A stretch of DNA of 64,000 bases from JABMMZ01 sp964505065 (GCA_964505065.1 CAZDGF010000010.1:1-64000); one strand, 5' to 3'; shown: positions 1-9,859, counted from the first letter of the stretch. Program-made: numbers and translations. Notes: a model not told the origin generated them from the sequence alone.

Positions 1-96
1 TATTGATTTGACTCGGTAATTTTTATTCCTGATTTTTATTTAGGACAGTATTGATGTTAAAATAATAACGATGATTAAACTTTTACAATAAAAACT

Positions 97-104
97 TATA
101 TTTG
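97..104 (+). promoter_or_regulatory. Bacteroidota -7 box for the PorP/SprF gene
   Basis: TATATTTG is an exact match to the Bacteroidota -7 consensus TAnnTTTG. It lies 28 nt before the ATG at 133 and after the alternative upstream codons would have to be transcribed, which supports the ATG as start. No convincing -33 TTG is visible. Confidence 0.55.
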
Positions 105-132
105 ACGTTTGTTTACCAAAAATACATTGAAT

Positions 133-1086
133 ATGAAACAAAAATTAATACTCGTTTTATGTTGTTCCGCATTGTTGAAATTAAATGCTTATACGCCCAA
201 TATCTCTAATTTTTACACCATGTATAAACAATACTATAACCCAGCACTGGCAGGTATTGGCAGCAAATCAGACATTACTTTATTAGGGCAATACCAATTT
301 TTTGGTTATGATGACCAATCACCATTTTTTCAAAATACACCTTATTCTATTTTATTAAAAAGCAAACCAATAAACCTATTAGCTTTGGCTGGCAATACCA
401 ATATTAAACTAAAAAACAAACATAGCCTTGGCTTAGGTTTTACCAATCAATTTAATCAAAATCAATTATTGAAGTTCAACCATTTAAGAATAAATGCCAA
501 TTGGCAATATGCTATAAAAGAAACTAAAAAAATAAGTATAGGCGTTGGGTTTAGCAATTATACCCATGTATTTAGTCAAAAAGAATATTTTAGGGTATAT
601 AATATGCCCAATTTTGAAAATATAAACAATAAAACTACACATAATGTAAATATTGATGCAGGGGCAGCTTATATCAATACAAAAAATAATTTTTACATAG
701 GCATAGCAGTATTAGATATTTACAAACATAAATATTTTACATTTGGAAAACCTGAAATAGCAGTTGAAGAAAGCCCTTTTTTTAATTATACTTTTTCAAC
801 AGGCATAGATATTAAACTTTCCGAAAAATGGATAGCCAAACCGCATACCATTGTTAGGCGAAATGGGGGATTAACAGAAATGGTATTAGGCACTACGGCA
901 AACTATAAAAACAAATTCAATTTTGGCGTAAATTATAACAATAAAGATAACTGGGATTATTTATTTTTAAGTTCTGGCTATCAGCTAAAAACTTTAAGTA
1001 TAAATTATGGCTATAATTTGCCTTTAAGCAGAATTTTGAGCTTATCGAGTGGTACACACTATTTGGGTTTGCAATATGCGTTTTAG
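133..1086 (+). CDS. PorP/SprF family type IX secretion system outer-membrane protein
   Basis: Predicted 317-residue outer-membrane barrel of the PorP/SprF family, whose members associate with the T9SS and with gliding or adhesin export. The start is placed at the ATG at 133 rather than the in-frame TTG at 109, because it gives a clean signal peptide (MKQKLILVLCCSALLKLNA) downstream of the -7 box. The mature N-terminus has the family pattern of a tyrosine-rich stretch followed by YYNPALAG. The rest is alternating aromatic beta strands ending in LGLQYAF with a terminal Phe. It stands alone here; sprF-like copies usually accompany large T9SS type B adhesins, and the closest candidate in the window is the 1445-residue protein at 18790. 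Which T9SS function it serves is not visible. Confidence 0.85.
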   Translation: MKQKLILVLCCSALLKLNAYTPNISNFYTMYKQYYNPALAGIGSKSDITLLGQYQFFGYDDQSPFFQNTPYSILLKSKPINLLALAGNTNIKLKNKHSLGLGFTNQFNQNQLLKFNHLRINANWQYAIKETKKISIGVGFSNYTHVFSQKEYFRVYNMPNFENINNKTTHNVNIDAGAAYINTKNNFYIGIAVLDIYKHKYFTFGKPEIAVEESPFFNYTFSTGIDIKLSEKWIAKPHTIVRRNGGLTEMVLGTTANYKNKFNFGVNYNNKDNWDYLFLSSGYQLKTLSINYGYNLPLSRILSLSSGTHYLGLQYAF

Positions 1087-1161
1087 CCGTTTTTCCTTTG
1101 GTTAGTATGTAGCCAAATTTTTTACGTTGGCTACCAACCAATAGACGCAAAGGCTTGTCAT

Positions 1162-1281
1162 TTCGAGTAGTTCCTTTGCTTTGAAAGGAACGTATCGAGA
1201 AACGAAGTTCAGCAAAGCTAAATGGAGAGATAACTAACCACTTCTCGATACAAAAATTCCAAAGCTAATTTTTTACTCGAA
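1162..1281. repeat. Nested palindromic intergenic element
   Basis: The 378-bp gap 1087-1464 has no gene. It holds nested inverted repeats: TTCGAGTA (1162-1169) pairs with TACTCGAA (1274-1281), and GTATCGAGAA (1192-1201) pairs with TTCTCGATAC (1242-1251). The stretch 1235-1257 recurs with one difference at 44539-44561. Related hairpin wording (GAGT, TTCC, hairpin, GGAA, GTATCGA) occurs at 32010-32045. It is best read as a copy of an interspersed palindromic repeat family. A structured RNA cannot be excluded. Confidence 0.6.
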
Positions 1282-1452
1282 GTTACCAACCACGCAAAGG
1301 CAGCCCTTATAGCCGATGTCGGAGTTATCTCCAATATCTTCAGCAAGGGTTGTTCCGTTTTGTTTTTTTTTGGTTTTTGAAAAATTGTTGGTCTTATGAC
1401 CAACAATGGCATAACTACCCTACAAATTCGTTAAATCAAGACACATTTTTCT

Positions 1453-1460
1453 TATCTTTG
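1453..1460 (+). promoter_or_regulatory. -7 box four nucleotides before the fic start codon
   Basis: TATCTTTG is an exact TAnnTTTG match with only 4 nt to the ATG at 1465. Transcription would therefore begin at or beside the start codon, giving a leaderless or nearly leaderless mRNA. Confidence 0.5.
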
Positions 1461-1464
1461 AAGC

Positions 1465-2247
1465 ATGCCATTAGGACTTAAAATTTTAAATAATGAGTAT
1501 TTTAGCGGGTATAAAACGCAATTGGAAGTTGACGTTGAATCCGCCTTTACAACATTACAAAACAGACCACATAGTGTGGGCGATTTTAAATTTTATCTTG
1601 CCAATTCTGCTGTCCATTCTTCGAATATTGAGGGCAACACATTAAGTTTTGACACCTACTTAAAGTCGAGCGAATTTAACTTACACCTTAAAACAAAAGA
1701 AATTAAAGAAATTGAAGACTTGATAGCTGCTTATCAATTTGCAAGAGAAAACGACTTGACACTTAACAATGCATTGAAAGCGCACGAAATATTGACACAA
1801 TCAATTCTTATAAAAAAAGAACGAGGCAAAATAAGAAAAGTAAAAGTGGGTGTAAGAAGTGAGGGACGATTAATTTATTTGGCAATAGAGCCAGAGTTTA
1901 TAAAACAGGAATTGGAAAAACTCTTTGCAGACATTTCTATTTTACTCAAAACCAAATTAACTACAGCAGAAATATTTTATTATGCTGCTTATATTCACAT
2001 AGTGTTTGTCAACATTCATCCTTTTGTTGACTGCAACGGCAGGGCAACCCGACTTATTGATAAATGGTTTTTAGCAAAAATGCTTGGCGACAATGCTTGG
2101 TGTATCATTTCAGAAAAAAATTATTGGGACAACCGACCGACATACTATAAAAATTTGCAGATTGGAGTGAATTACTATGAAGTAAAATATGAAAAGAGTA
2201 TTCCTTTTTTACTTATGCTTCCTAACTCTTTATTAAATGCGGTATGA
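1465..2247 (+). CDS. Fic family protein (putative AMP transferase)
   Basis: Fic-domain protein of 260 residues, expected to transfer AMP or a related nucleotide moiety to hydroxyl groups of target proteins. The Fic loop is HPFVDCNGR at residues 185-193. It keeps the catalytic His, the acidic residue and the Asn-Gly-Arg, but has Cys where most Fic proteins have Gly. An inhibitory-helix motif SSNIEG (residues 52-57, pattern S/T-x-x-x-E-G/N) lies upstream of the Fic domain, as in class II autoinhibited Fic enzymes. No antitoxin-like partner is adjacent. It sits alone between intergenic palindromes, which suggests an accessory gene. The target is unknown. Confidence 0.87.
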   Translation: MPLGLKILNNEYFSGYKTQLEVDVESAFTTLQNRPHSVGDFKFYLANSAVHSSNIEGNTLSFDTYLKSSEFNLHLKTKEIKEIEDLIAAYQFARENDLTLNNALKAHEILTQSILIKKERGKIRKVKVGVRSEGRLIYLAIEPEFIKQELEKLFADISILLKTKLTTAEIFYYAAYIHIVFVNIHPFVDCNGRATRLIDKWFLAKMLGDNAWCIISEKNYWDNRPTYYKNLQIGVNYYEVKYEKSIPFLLMLPNSLLNAV

Positions 2248-2373
2248 CAAAGCTAACATAAGCTACGGTTTGTGTTTTTTTCAAACCATATTTGAATTTA
2301 ATTAACAGCCAATATTGGTATTATTTTAGCTTTTCAGCCAAAGCGGAAAGAACAACAAAAGAAAAAATTAATT

Positions 2374-3723
2374 TTACAATCTAAAATTAAGGGCTAAAAT
2401 AAGTCTATGTTCTTGTTGTTGTAAATCTGGTTTCCAAGTATTTATGGTAGCAGGTCCATTTACCCAACCAGAGGGCGATGTAGTACCACCTCTGCCACCA
2501 AAATAAGGCATGTTGGCTTGGCGATAAGTATATTCTATTCTAAAGGTGGTATAATCTGTTGGCATTACATCAAAAGTAAATGTGCTTTGTAATATTTGTA
2601 ATGCTTTATTGGGGTTGTTTACTAGGGTAGTATTGTAATCATTAGGTGTAATAGCTGTAGGCGCATAAGCCAAATATGCACCGCCATTGCTCAAATAATC
2701 TGCACGCAAGGTTATAGCCATTTTGTTTTTATAAAACCATAAGCGATTAGCCACCGCAAAGCCAAGCATAAAATGTTGTTTAGCGGTAATTGTATCGGCT
2801 GCTATTCTACCTTTTTGAAAACCATAATGGGTATTTAAACTAAAGGCAGCTTGCGATAAGCCTTTGGCATTTTTATGTTGATAATACCTTGCAACAATGC
2901 TATTATCATGGTGAAAGCGCATGCGTGTAGATTGATTGCCCAATGTATCAGGATTTTGGGTATCGTTGCCCAAATAAAAATTAGCCGCTAATTGCACATT
3001 TTCGTTTGGGCGATAATAAGAAGAACTGCCAATGGCTGGTGCTTTACTAAAACTATTATACGATTGCCAACCATTTATTATCCATATTTCTTGCTTAAAC
3101 CTTTGCGTTGGAAAAACCTGCAAACGCATACCTTGAAAATAAAAGGGTGTAAACTCGCATACAGTGGAGCGGTTGTAATTCCAATTATCTTGCAGCACAT
3201 AGCTTTCCAAACCCATATAACTCATAAATATACCTGCTTCTACATTTATACCATACCATTTATTAAAATGATAGCCTGCGGCTGCCTCTCGTATAAATTT
3301 TAAATTGCCAGTACCTGTGTTTTTTCCTCTATTTACACTGGGGTCTAGCTCATTTATAATATGCTGCATAGCACCAAATTGTAAAGCCAATCTGCCTATT
3401 GTATTTTTATAATTTGTTTCAAAACCAAGGCTTGCAAGGTTTATGGTAATTTCATTGTGTCTGCCAATGGTTGAAGAGGTATTTTGGGTATTGTCTATTG
3501 GTTTGGCAAAATTATAATTGTAATAAGCATCTACATAGGCATTGGCTGTAAGTATAGTTTCGCCTGTTTGTTTATCTAAAAATTGTAAATGCGCTTGTTT
3601 TACCCTGCTTTGCCCATTTACCCAGGTTAAATCCATACCATTAAAAGGAATTTTGGGTAAAGTATCTGTTTGCGCATAGCTATGAGATAGAGAAACAAGA
3701 AATACAAAGGCAATTTTTTTCAT
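2374..3723 (-). CDS. Outer-membrane beta-barrel protein, BBP2/OmpL-like porin family
   Basis: Predicted 449-residue barrel resembling the putative beta-barrel porin-2 (BBP2) family. The start is set at the ATG at 3723, giving the signal peptide MKKIAFVFLVSLSHSYA; the longer frame would begin with TTG. The -7 box is 12 nt upstream. Mature sequence: an early aromatic strand (ANAYVDAYYNYNF), repeated amphipathic strands with Asn- and Tyr-rich loops, then a final strand ending LILALNFRL. Family members are thought to act as outer-membrane channels, but the solute is not apparent. It has its own promoter and is followed by the 126-bp gap before the Fic gene. Confidence 0.7.
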   Translation of the reverse strand: MKKIAFVFLVSLSHSYAQTDTLPKIPFNGMDLTWVNGQSRVKQAHLQFLDKQTGETILTANAYVDAYYNYNFAKPIDNTQNTSSTIGRHNEITINLASLGFETNYKNTIGRLALQFGAMQHIINELDPSVNRGKNTGTGNLKFIREAAAGYHFNKWYGINVEAGIFMSYMGLESYVLQDNWNYNRSTVCEFTPFYFQGMRLQVFPTQRFKQEIWIINGWQSYNSFSKAPAIGSSSYYRPNENVQLAANFYLGNDTQNPDTLGNQSTRMRFHHDNSIVARYYQHKNAKGLSQAAFSLNTHYGFQKGRIAADTITAKQHFMLGFAVANRLWFYKNKMAITLRADYLSNGGAYLAYAPTAITPNDYNTTLVNNPNKALQILQSTFTFDVMPTDYTTFRIEYTYRQANMPYFGGRGGTTSPSGWVNGPATINTWKPDLQQQEHRLILALNFRL

Positions 3724-3735
3724 AAAACGATTGGG

Positions 3736-3743
3736 CAAATATA
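3736..3743 (-). promoter_or_regulatory. -7 box for the BBP2-type porin gene
   Basis: Reads TATATTTG on the minus strand, an exact consensus match, 12 nt before the ATG at 3723. It supports that start over the upstream TTG. Confidence 0.5.
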
Positions 3744-3815
3744 ATTTTAAGTTTTAAAAAAGCGAGGTTAGAATAAAATCTAATATTGCAAGTAAATTAC
3801 ATTATTAGCGAAAAG

Positions 3816-3855
3816 CAAAACGGGATTTTTGAACAAGTTCAAAAATCCCGTTTTG
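3816..3855 (-). terminator. Strong intrinsic terminator after the BNR/T9SS gene
   Basis: Perfect 19-bp inverted repeat (3816-3834 and 3837-3855) with a 2-nt AA loop and a GGGATTTTTGAAC core. It lies 22 nt beyond the stop codon of the minus-strand gene ending at 3877. The stem is flanked by A/T-rich sequence on both sides and may work in both directions. Confidence 0.8.
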
Positions 3856-3876
3856 TGTATATAAAGTAAGTAAATA

Positions 3877-5829
3877 CTATTGAACAATCATTTTTTGTGT
3901 TACACTATGTGTAGCTGTTTTTACAGTATAAAAATACACACCAGCAGCTAAACCATTGGCATTTATATTTAAGTTTTGATTGCCCATGTTTAATTCTCCA
4001 TGGTTTTGTGTAGCCACTATTTGACCAGATATATTGGTAATTACAGTACTTACATTGCTTGTAGCATCTAACCATACTATAACATTGGTATTGCCGCTAA
4101 ATGGGTTTGGTTGGTTTTGAGAAACAATTAATATTTCTTTATTGGCATTAAATTTATCAACTGTTAAAGCATTGTTTCCAATAGAACCATCTAACAATCT
4201 ATTTACAGGAATAGCTGCATATAAAATATCGTTACCATTACCAGAAATTTCTCTTTCATTTTGCAAATTAGTGCCTGTAATATCATCAGATTGAAAAATA
4301 ATATGAACAAATCCGTTTACTGTTCTTGCTACGCAGGCAAATTCATCTTCAAATTGTGGTCTTTTGGTAATATTCATTGGTAATTCCCAATTGCTGCCAC
4401 CATCTTTAGAGATTACCATCATAACATCTCTAAAATTACAATTATCTGCATCTGGATCTGTAGCCACTGGCAAAGAGAAACTGCAATACACATTGTTATT
4501 ATCATCTACACAAGCAGAAGGCATGTGTAATAAAGCCGTATTGCCTAAACGAGCCCCTAAGTAAGGATCTCCCTGTGGGGTTGTGCCTCCTCTTGGTTGA
4601 GTATTTCCTGGACCTACGGTATAACTTGTTTCACCATCAGCAAAAGGAAATTGGCTTGCACCAGCTATAAATTGTTTTGTTTTTGTATTTTCATTCCAAT
4701 AACTCAACAAAGCAATACCAGGATAAAAAGAATAGGTTTCATTTGTAGTATCTGTATCTAATACTCTTGATGTACCCCAAAATGCATGTACCTTTCCGTT
4801 TTTATCTATTACTACATCTATACTACCATCGGCTACAAAAGGTGTATCACTCATTAATTTTTTAGCATTGTATGGTGCATATTTAAACGAATCCATAATT
4901 GTTTTAGTAAATGTTAAACCATTGTTAGTAGATTTCCATAAAACAACATCTTCTAATAAATCGCCTGTAACTATAGCTACTATAGAGTCTCTAACATCGA
5001 TAGAATATTGGTCGCCACCACCAGAAATATGGCGAGAGCTATCGTATCCTGGCAAAAGAATGTGTTGTGTTCCCCATGTGTTGCCGCCATCTGTAGAGCG
5101 ACTATAGGTAAAAGGAGCAAATACCCCATTGATTGTAGGAGCTCTTTTTTCGCCTGCTGCTGCAGAATCAGCATAATTACATATTAAATGAAAAATATCG
5201 CCATTGTTCATTACTCTACCCCAAATTGGGCGTCTGTTTGGTTGAGATAACAATAAATTTCCTCCAGTTGTCCAATTTTGGCTGCCAACGGCAGAGCTAT
5301 TGCTTTTGGTAAAACCACCCGATGTTGAGTTGTGTCCCATAACCCATTCGCTTGCAGGAGCACCACTTATACCTATTGAAGGCCAGCCTGTTCTAATGTT
5401 TTCAATACGTGGAATAGCATTTGTAAAATCAGTATTTGACCATGCCGTGCCGTTGTTAAAATTATAACCTGTTCCTCTATCTGTAAATGTTGTACTTCTT
5501 TCTGCAGAGGTTGTCCATACGGCAGAAATACTACCATTTGGCAATACAATAATTCTTCGACCCATACTGGCATTGGTTTGCAAATCATAAGTTGTATTTC
5601 CAATTTTCACAAAATTAAAACCTAAAATTCCTCTTTTTGAAGATTGCATTTTAACAAATTTTGTAGCTTTTACCATTGTTGCAGAATCTAAATTGGGTTC
5701 TACAATTTTTTCTTTTCCTAATAATACTGGTGTTTTAATAACAGTAGATTGCTGAACATTAACAGCTTTCTTTTGTGCGAATAAGCATATTGGCAATACC
5801 AATGATGCGAGTAGTATATTTTTTTTCAT
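3877..5829 (-). CDS. Secreted BNR/Asp-box beta-propeller protein with T9SS type A sorting domain
   Basis: 650-residue exported protein. It has an N-terminal signal peptide (MKKNILLASLVLPICLFAQ), a central region with Asp-box motifs typical of sialidase-like propellers (RSTDGGNTW, ISKDGGSNW and the weaker KSTNNGLTF), and a C-terminal T9SS type A sorting domain. The sorting domain begins near QNQPNPFSGNTNV and ends GVYFYTVKTATHSVTQKMIV. It is expected to be exported across the outer membrane and surface-anchored or released. Asp-boxes are structural, so sialidase activity should not be assumed: no FRIP motif or catalytic Arg triad is evident. It is monocistronic, with a strong terminator downstream. 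Confidence 0.8.
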   Translation of the reverse strand: MKKNILLASLVLPICLFAQKKAVNVQQSTVIKTPVLLGKEKIVEPNLDSATMVKATKFVKMQSSKRGILGFNFVKIGNTTYDLQTNASMGRRIIVLPNGSISAVWTTSAERSTTFTDRGTGYNFNNGTAWSNTDFTNAIPRIENIRTGWPSIGISGAPASEWVMGHNSTSGGFTKSNSSAVGSQNWTTGGNLLLSQPNRRPIWGRVMNNGDIFHLICNYADSAAAGEKRAPTINGVFAPFTYSRSTDGGNTWGTQHILLPGYDSSRHISGGGDQYSIDVRDSIVAIVTGDLLEDVVLWKSTNNGLTFTKTIMDSFKYAPYNAKKLMSDTPFVADGSIDVVIDKNGKVHAFWGTSRVLDTDTTNETYSFYPGIALLSYWNENTKTKQFIAGASQFPFADGETSYTVGPGNTQPRGGTTPQGDPYLGARLGNTALLHMPSACVDDNNNVYCSFSLPVATDPDADNCNFRDVMMVISKDGGSNWELPMNITKRPQFEDEFACVARTVNGFVHIIFQSDDITGTNLQNEREISGNGNDILYAAIPVNRLLDGSIGNNALTVDKFNANKEILIVSQNQPNPFSGNTNVIVWLDATSNVSTVITNISGQIVATQNHGELNMGNQNLNINANGLAAGVYFYTVKTATHSVTQKMIVQ

Positions 5830-5933
5830 AAATTATATAATTTGAAATTAAATTTCAAGCGGTAAAAATAAATAAAATTTTATAAATAAGAAATTTTATT
5901 ATTTGTAAAATTTAATTAATGATAAGGTTACTG

Positions 5934-7754
5934 TTATTTTAAAATTATTTTTTCTATTTTTGAATATTGCCCAATGTTTATTTTTAGCCAATAAATACCT
6001 TTTGCCCATTGGTTTGTTTCAAATGGTATGTTAAAAAAATAAATGCCTTTTTTAAAATTACTTTTTTTCTCATTGTACATTTGTTGCCCAAGCGAGTTGT
6101 ATAGTGTAAATGCTATATTACTTTGTTTTTCTAATATTATTTTTAGCACACAATTTTTAGTTGTAGGATTTGGGAATAGTAGTATTTCATTTTTTAAATT
6201 TTGAAATTCTATTGCGTTTATTGGCATTAAGTAATAGGACGAATCTACACAGCCGTTTATATCTGTTACTGTCAATTGTATTTTAAAAGTACCATTGGCA
6301 TTAAAAGTATGTAGAAAACTGAAATTATCATTGGTAGTTCCGTCAGAAATTATCCATTCGTATTTTTGATGCAATTTATTTACCGCTTCTAAATAGACAG
6401 ACTTTTCATTAACAGAATCTATTATAAAAAATGGATTAGGATTATTGTAAACAATGATAGATTTTACAATTGTATCTGTACAATTTTTATCACTTCTTGC
6501 TAATAATTTAATATTAAAACTGCCTGGCACACCGTATATATCTTGGTAAATATTTTTTATTTCTTCGTTGCCATTGGGCAATATCCAACTATTGGTTATA
6601 TTGCCATTGGCTATAATTGAAGTAGCTTCAAAAATAAATAAATTGTTATTTAAACATTGTGCGCTATCATTTATTTTAAAATTACTTACTGGTGAAGGAT
6701 AAACTGAAATAAACGACAAAATTGTATCTACACAAAAATTTTCTGCTTTTGAAATTAATTGTACCTTAAAAATACCATTTTTTGAATATTGGTGTTTTGC
6801 ATTGGTAGAAGTATCATAATTACTATCTCCAAAAAGCCATTTGCTTATGTTTGCATTTAAAGTATTATTAGAAAATTCAAACTTATTGGTGTTTAAACAT
6901 TGATTAGCATTGTTAATTGTAAAATTAGATTTTGGATTTTCTAAAACATTTACAATTTTAGTAATGGTATCTTGACACCCACTGCCTGCACTTACCTTTA
7001 ATAAAATAGAATATTGCCCTGATAAATCGTATTTATAATTAAAGGAATCCTCTAATCGCCCGTTGCCATCGCCCAGTAAAAAAATTGTTGTATATGGCTT
7101 ATAGCTTTGGGTGGTGTTTATAATTTTAAAATTATTTTCATTCAAACATTGGCTTGCATTTGAAATTGAAAAATTTGCTTTTGGCACTTTAAATACATTT
7201 ACCCATGTGGTAAAAGTATCGCTACAATTAAAATTTGTATTTGCCTTTAAGGTTATCTTATAGTTTCCATATTGGCTGTAACTATGTGTAATATTTTTTG
7301 TATTTAGCGTATTTCCATCTCCAAGCCACCATTGGAATTTATCTGCATTTAAAGACAAATTATTATAAAAATATATGTTATTATTTATGCATTGGTCGGT
7401 ATCATTTACGGCAAACATTGCAGTAGGCGATAGTTTAACAAATAATGCGCTATCTTTAATTTTTGTAATATTGCCATCTATAGTTAATGTAATAGTTTTA
7501 TAACCTGCGCTTGTGTATTTTACAAAAAAAGGTCCTTTGCCTATTGCAGTTGCAGGAAAAGCATTTTTTCCAAAATTCCAATTATAATTTGTTGCATTTC
7601 CTATGGTTAAATCTGTAATCAATACATATTCCTTACTACAAATACTATCTTTGCTTACTATAAAATTTGGCACAACACCAGTATTTACATGGCTTTTAGA
7701 TGCCTGCAATACCAAACAATGAATAAAAGTAAATAAAAGTAAAAGTCTCTTCAT
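5934..7754 (-). CDS. Multi-PKD secreted protein with T9SS type A sorting domain
   Basis: 606-residue exported protein with signal peptide MKRLLLLFTFIHCLVLQA. About six PKD-like Ig modules follow, recognisable by GDGN or FGDSN turns. Four of them open with a recurring Cys-containing motif QC-hydrophobic-N-x-N (QCINNN, QCLNEN, QCLNTN, QCLNNN), each matched by a later Cys (CSDT, CQDT, CVDT, CTDT) that probably forms a disulfide. The C-terminus is a T9SS type A sorting domain (LFPNPTTKN, then GIYWLKINIG). The same module type occurs in the protein at 18790. PKD repeats commonly serve as spacers or adhesive stalks; no catalytic domain is seen. Confidence 0.82.
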   Translation of the reverse strand: MKRLLLLFTFIHCLVLQASKSHVNTGVVPNFIVSKDSICSKEYVLITDLTIGNATNYNWNFGKNAFPATAIGKGPFFVKYTSAGYKTITLTIDGNITKIKDSALFVKLSPTAMFAVNDTDQCINNNIYFYNNLSLNADKFQWWLGDGNTLNTKNITHSYSQYGNYKITLKANTNFNCSDTFTTWVNVFKVPKANFSISNASQCLNENNFKIINTTQSYKPYTTIFLLGDGNGRLEDSFNYKYDLSGQYSILLKVSAGSGCQDTITKIVNVLENPKSNFTINNANQCLNTNKFEFSNNTLNANISKWLFGDSNYDTSTNAKHQYSKNGIFKVQLISKAENFCVDTILSFISVYPSPVSNFKINDSAQCLNNNLFIFEATSIIANGNITNSWILPNGNEEIKNIYQDIYGVPGSFNIKLLARSDKNCTDTIVKSIIVYNNPNPFFIIDSVNEKSVYLEAVNKLHQKYEWIISDGTTNDNFSFLHTFNANGTFKIQLTVTDINGCVDSSYYLMPINAIEFQNLKNEILLFPNPTTKNCVLKIILEKQSNIAFTLYNSLGQQMYNEKKSNFKKGIYFFNIPFETNQWAKGIYWLKINIGQYSKIEKIILK

Positions 7755-7830
7755 TTAGTTTCTATTGTGTAAAAATAAAAAAATAAAATCAAAAAACAAA
7801 TTTCAAATTATTTAAACTTAAAATTAGCAA

Positions 7831-7862
7831 TTGGTTTAATTTACGAAATGGCATTACTTTTG
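7831..7862 (+). promoter_or_regulatory. -33/-7 promoter for the Porin_10 gene
   Basis: TTG at 7831-7833, a 21-bp spacer, then TACTTTTG (7855-7862), an exact Bacteroidota -7 box. The leader to the ATG at 7895 is about 25-30 nt and A/T-rich. Confidence 0.55.
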
Positions 7863-7894
7863 CCATTCAATATTTTAACTTCAATTTAATAAAA

Positions 7895-9859
7895 ATGCGG
7901 CACATAGTATTTGGCTTATTTGTATTTTATGCTATCCATGCGCATACACAAACCAACGATAAATATGATACGGCTAAAAGATTAGACCCTTTTAGCACAT
8001 CTATTCAAACTTTATACCGCAATTTTGAATTTAAACAGGCTACAGATAGTAACCTTTTGTATTACCATCAATATTATGCTGCTAAAAAACAAGCAATAGC
8101 CATACAAGACTTGGGCGATATGGCTACACCTTATCTACCACTTTTATTTACCCCAAATTTAAACACGGGTTTCAATGCAGGATTTAATCCTTTTGGCAAT
8201 AATTATTTTTACCTTAAAAATGCAAAATTTTTTACCTCAAAACTTCCCTTCACTCAATTTTATTATGTTCAAGGACGAGGTTTGACACAACAAGGCTTAG
8301 TATCTTTTGATGCTGAACACACACAAAATATTGGCAAAAATTTTAACATTGCCGCTAAATACCATAGCACAACAAATTCTGGCTATTATTTAAGGCAAAC
8401 CAATGCCCTGAAAAACGTTCAACTAACCAGCTATTATAGAAGTAAGAACAAAAGATACCTTGCCACAATTGCTTTATCTTACAACAAATCGAATATGTTA
8501 GAAAATGGTGGTTTGTTGCAAGATGGAAATTATACTGACTCTTTATTTAGAGAACTACCTCAGCCTGTAAAATCAGTAGAAGTAGAACTTAAAAATGCAA
8601 AAAACATAAACCGTTTTAGGCAACATCAATTTGCGCAAACGTACTGGCTTGTTGGTAAATATAGTAATGATACATTGAAGAATTTTAAACCTCAATTGGG
8701 TATAAAACACGCGCTAAACTTGGATAAACAAACCAATTATTTTACCAATTTAAAAACAGATTTCAATAGTATTATTTTTGATAGTATTTACAATTTTAAT
8801 GCCAATGGCAGCTTTGATAGTATGCGCTACAGAGGCATTAGCAATAGCATTGAAATATTTACGCCATTAAATACCAATGGGCTCTCTTTTACTGCTGGTG
8901 CAATAATAGATAATATACAATATTACCAACAAGCTAATAGCTTAAATTATAGAAACCTGCGCTCGCACAATACAAGTGTATATGGACAATTAAATTTTAG
9001 TTTATTAAAAATATTTCTTTCGCAAGCAAATGCCCAAATTTTTACAACTGGCTACAATCAGAAAGATTTTTTCTTGAATTTGAAAAATGAAATTGTATTG
9101 CTAAAAAAACAACAAATAAGTGCCGAAATTGGCTTAACATCAAGTGCCAAACGCCCAGATTATCAACAGCAATTTATGTTGTCAAATCATTTTATATGGC
9201 AAAATAATTTTAATCAAATAACAACGCAACAATTTAGTTTTGGCTTACACAAAGACATAAAAAAACCCAATGTTTACAATGCCTATAATTATAGTTTACC
9301 AAAAAAATCATTTGATTTTACACTAAATTATTACCTAACAAGCAATTATATTTATTTTGATACCGATGCCAAGCCCAAAGCAGGTGCAGCCGACCAAAGT
9401 GTATTACAATTTTATGGTTCAAAACATTTTAATTTCAAACGCTTGCAGTTTAATCAATCGCTTTTCTATCAAGTATTTTCAGATAAAATAAAAACGCATT
9501 TATTATTGCCCAATTTTGCCTCAAAAAGCAGTTTATATGTTCAATTCTATGCCTTTAAAAAAGCTACTTTTTTACAGATAGGCACAGATATTAGCTATAT
9601 TGCAAATTATACAGCTAATTTTTACAACCCTGCAACTCGCCAATTTCAACGCAGCAATAAGCAAGTAGGCAATTATCCGTTTGTAGATTTATTTATAAAT
9701 GCTGAAATAAAAACAGCAAAAATTTTCTTTAAAATGGAACATTTAAACCAAGATATGGCAATAATGAATGGATTTAACAATTATTATTACAACTCCCCTT
9801 TTCAGCCATCTTCACCCCGCAGATTTAGGCTTGGCTTGGCTTGGAAATTTTATTATTAA
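7895..9859 (+). CDS. Putative porin (Porin_10 family) outer-membrane protein
   Basis: 654-residue predicted outer-membrane protein resembling the Bacteroidota putative porin family (Pfam Porin_10). It has a short signal peptide (MRHIVFGLFVFYAIHAHTQ). Near residues 75-130 is a stretch characteristic of the family, with LGDMATPYLPLLF, FNPFGNNYFYL and YYVQGRGLTQQG. Many beta strands follow, and the end is RFRLGLAWKFYY with a terminal aromatic residue. The next gene starts 3 nt after this stop codon, so the two are likely co-transcribed from the promoter at 7831-7862. Substrate and physiological role are unknown. Confidence 0.75.
   Translation: MRHIVFGLFVFYAIHAHTQTNDKYDTAKRLDPFSTSIQTLYRNFEFKQATDSNLLYYHQYYAAKKQAIAIQDLGDMATPYLPLLFTPNLNTGFNAGFNPFGNNYFYLKNAKFFTSKLPFTQFYYVQGRGLTQQGLVSFDAEHTQNIGKNFNIAAKYHSTTNSGYYLRQTNALKNVQLTSYYRSKNKRYLATIALSYNKSNMLENGGLLQDGNYTDSLFRELPQPVKSVEVELKNAKNINRFRQHQFAQTYWLVGKYSNDTLKNFKPQLGIKHALNLDKQTNYFTNLKTDFNSIIFDSIYNFNANGSFDSMRYRGISNSIEIFTPLNTNGLSFTAGAIIDNIQYYQQANSLNYRNLRSHNTSVYGQLNFSLLKIFLSQANAQIFTTGYNQKDFFLNLKNEIVLLKKQQISAEIGLTSSAKRPDYQQQFMLSNHFIWQNNFNQITTQQFSFGLHKDIKKPNVYNAYNYSLPKKSFDFTLNYYLTSNYIYFDTDAKPKAGAADQSVLQFYGSKHFNFKRLQFNQSLFYQVFSDKIKTHLLLPNFASKSSLYVQFYAFKKATFLQIGTDISYIANYTANFYNPATRQFQRSNKQVGNYPFVDLFINAEIKTAKIFFKMEHLNQDMAIMNGFNNYYYNSPFQPSSPRRFRLGLAWKFYY

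Noticed and set aside
2275..2310. Terminator hairpin after the Fic gene
   Set aside because: GGTTTG/CAAACC is only a 6-bp stem with a T-rich loop and no downstream T run.
3877..5829. Calling the Asp-box protein a sialidase
   Set aside because: Asp-boxes are structural and occur in many propellers; no catalytic sialidase residues could be identified.
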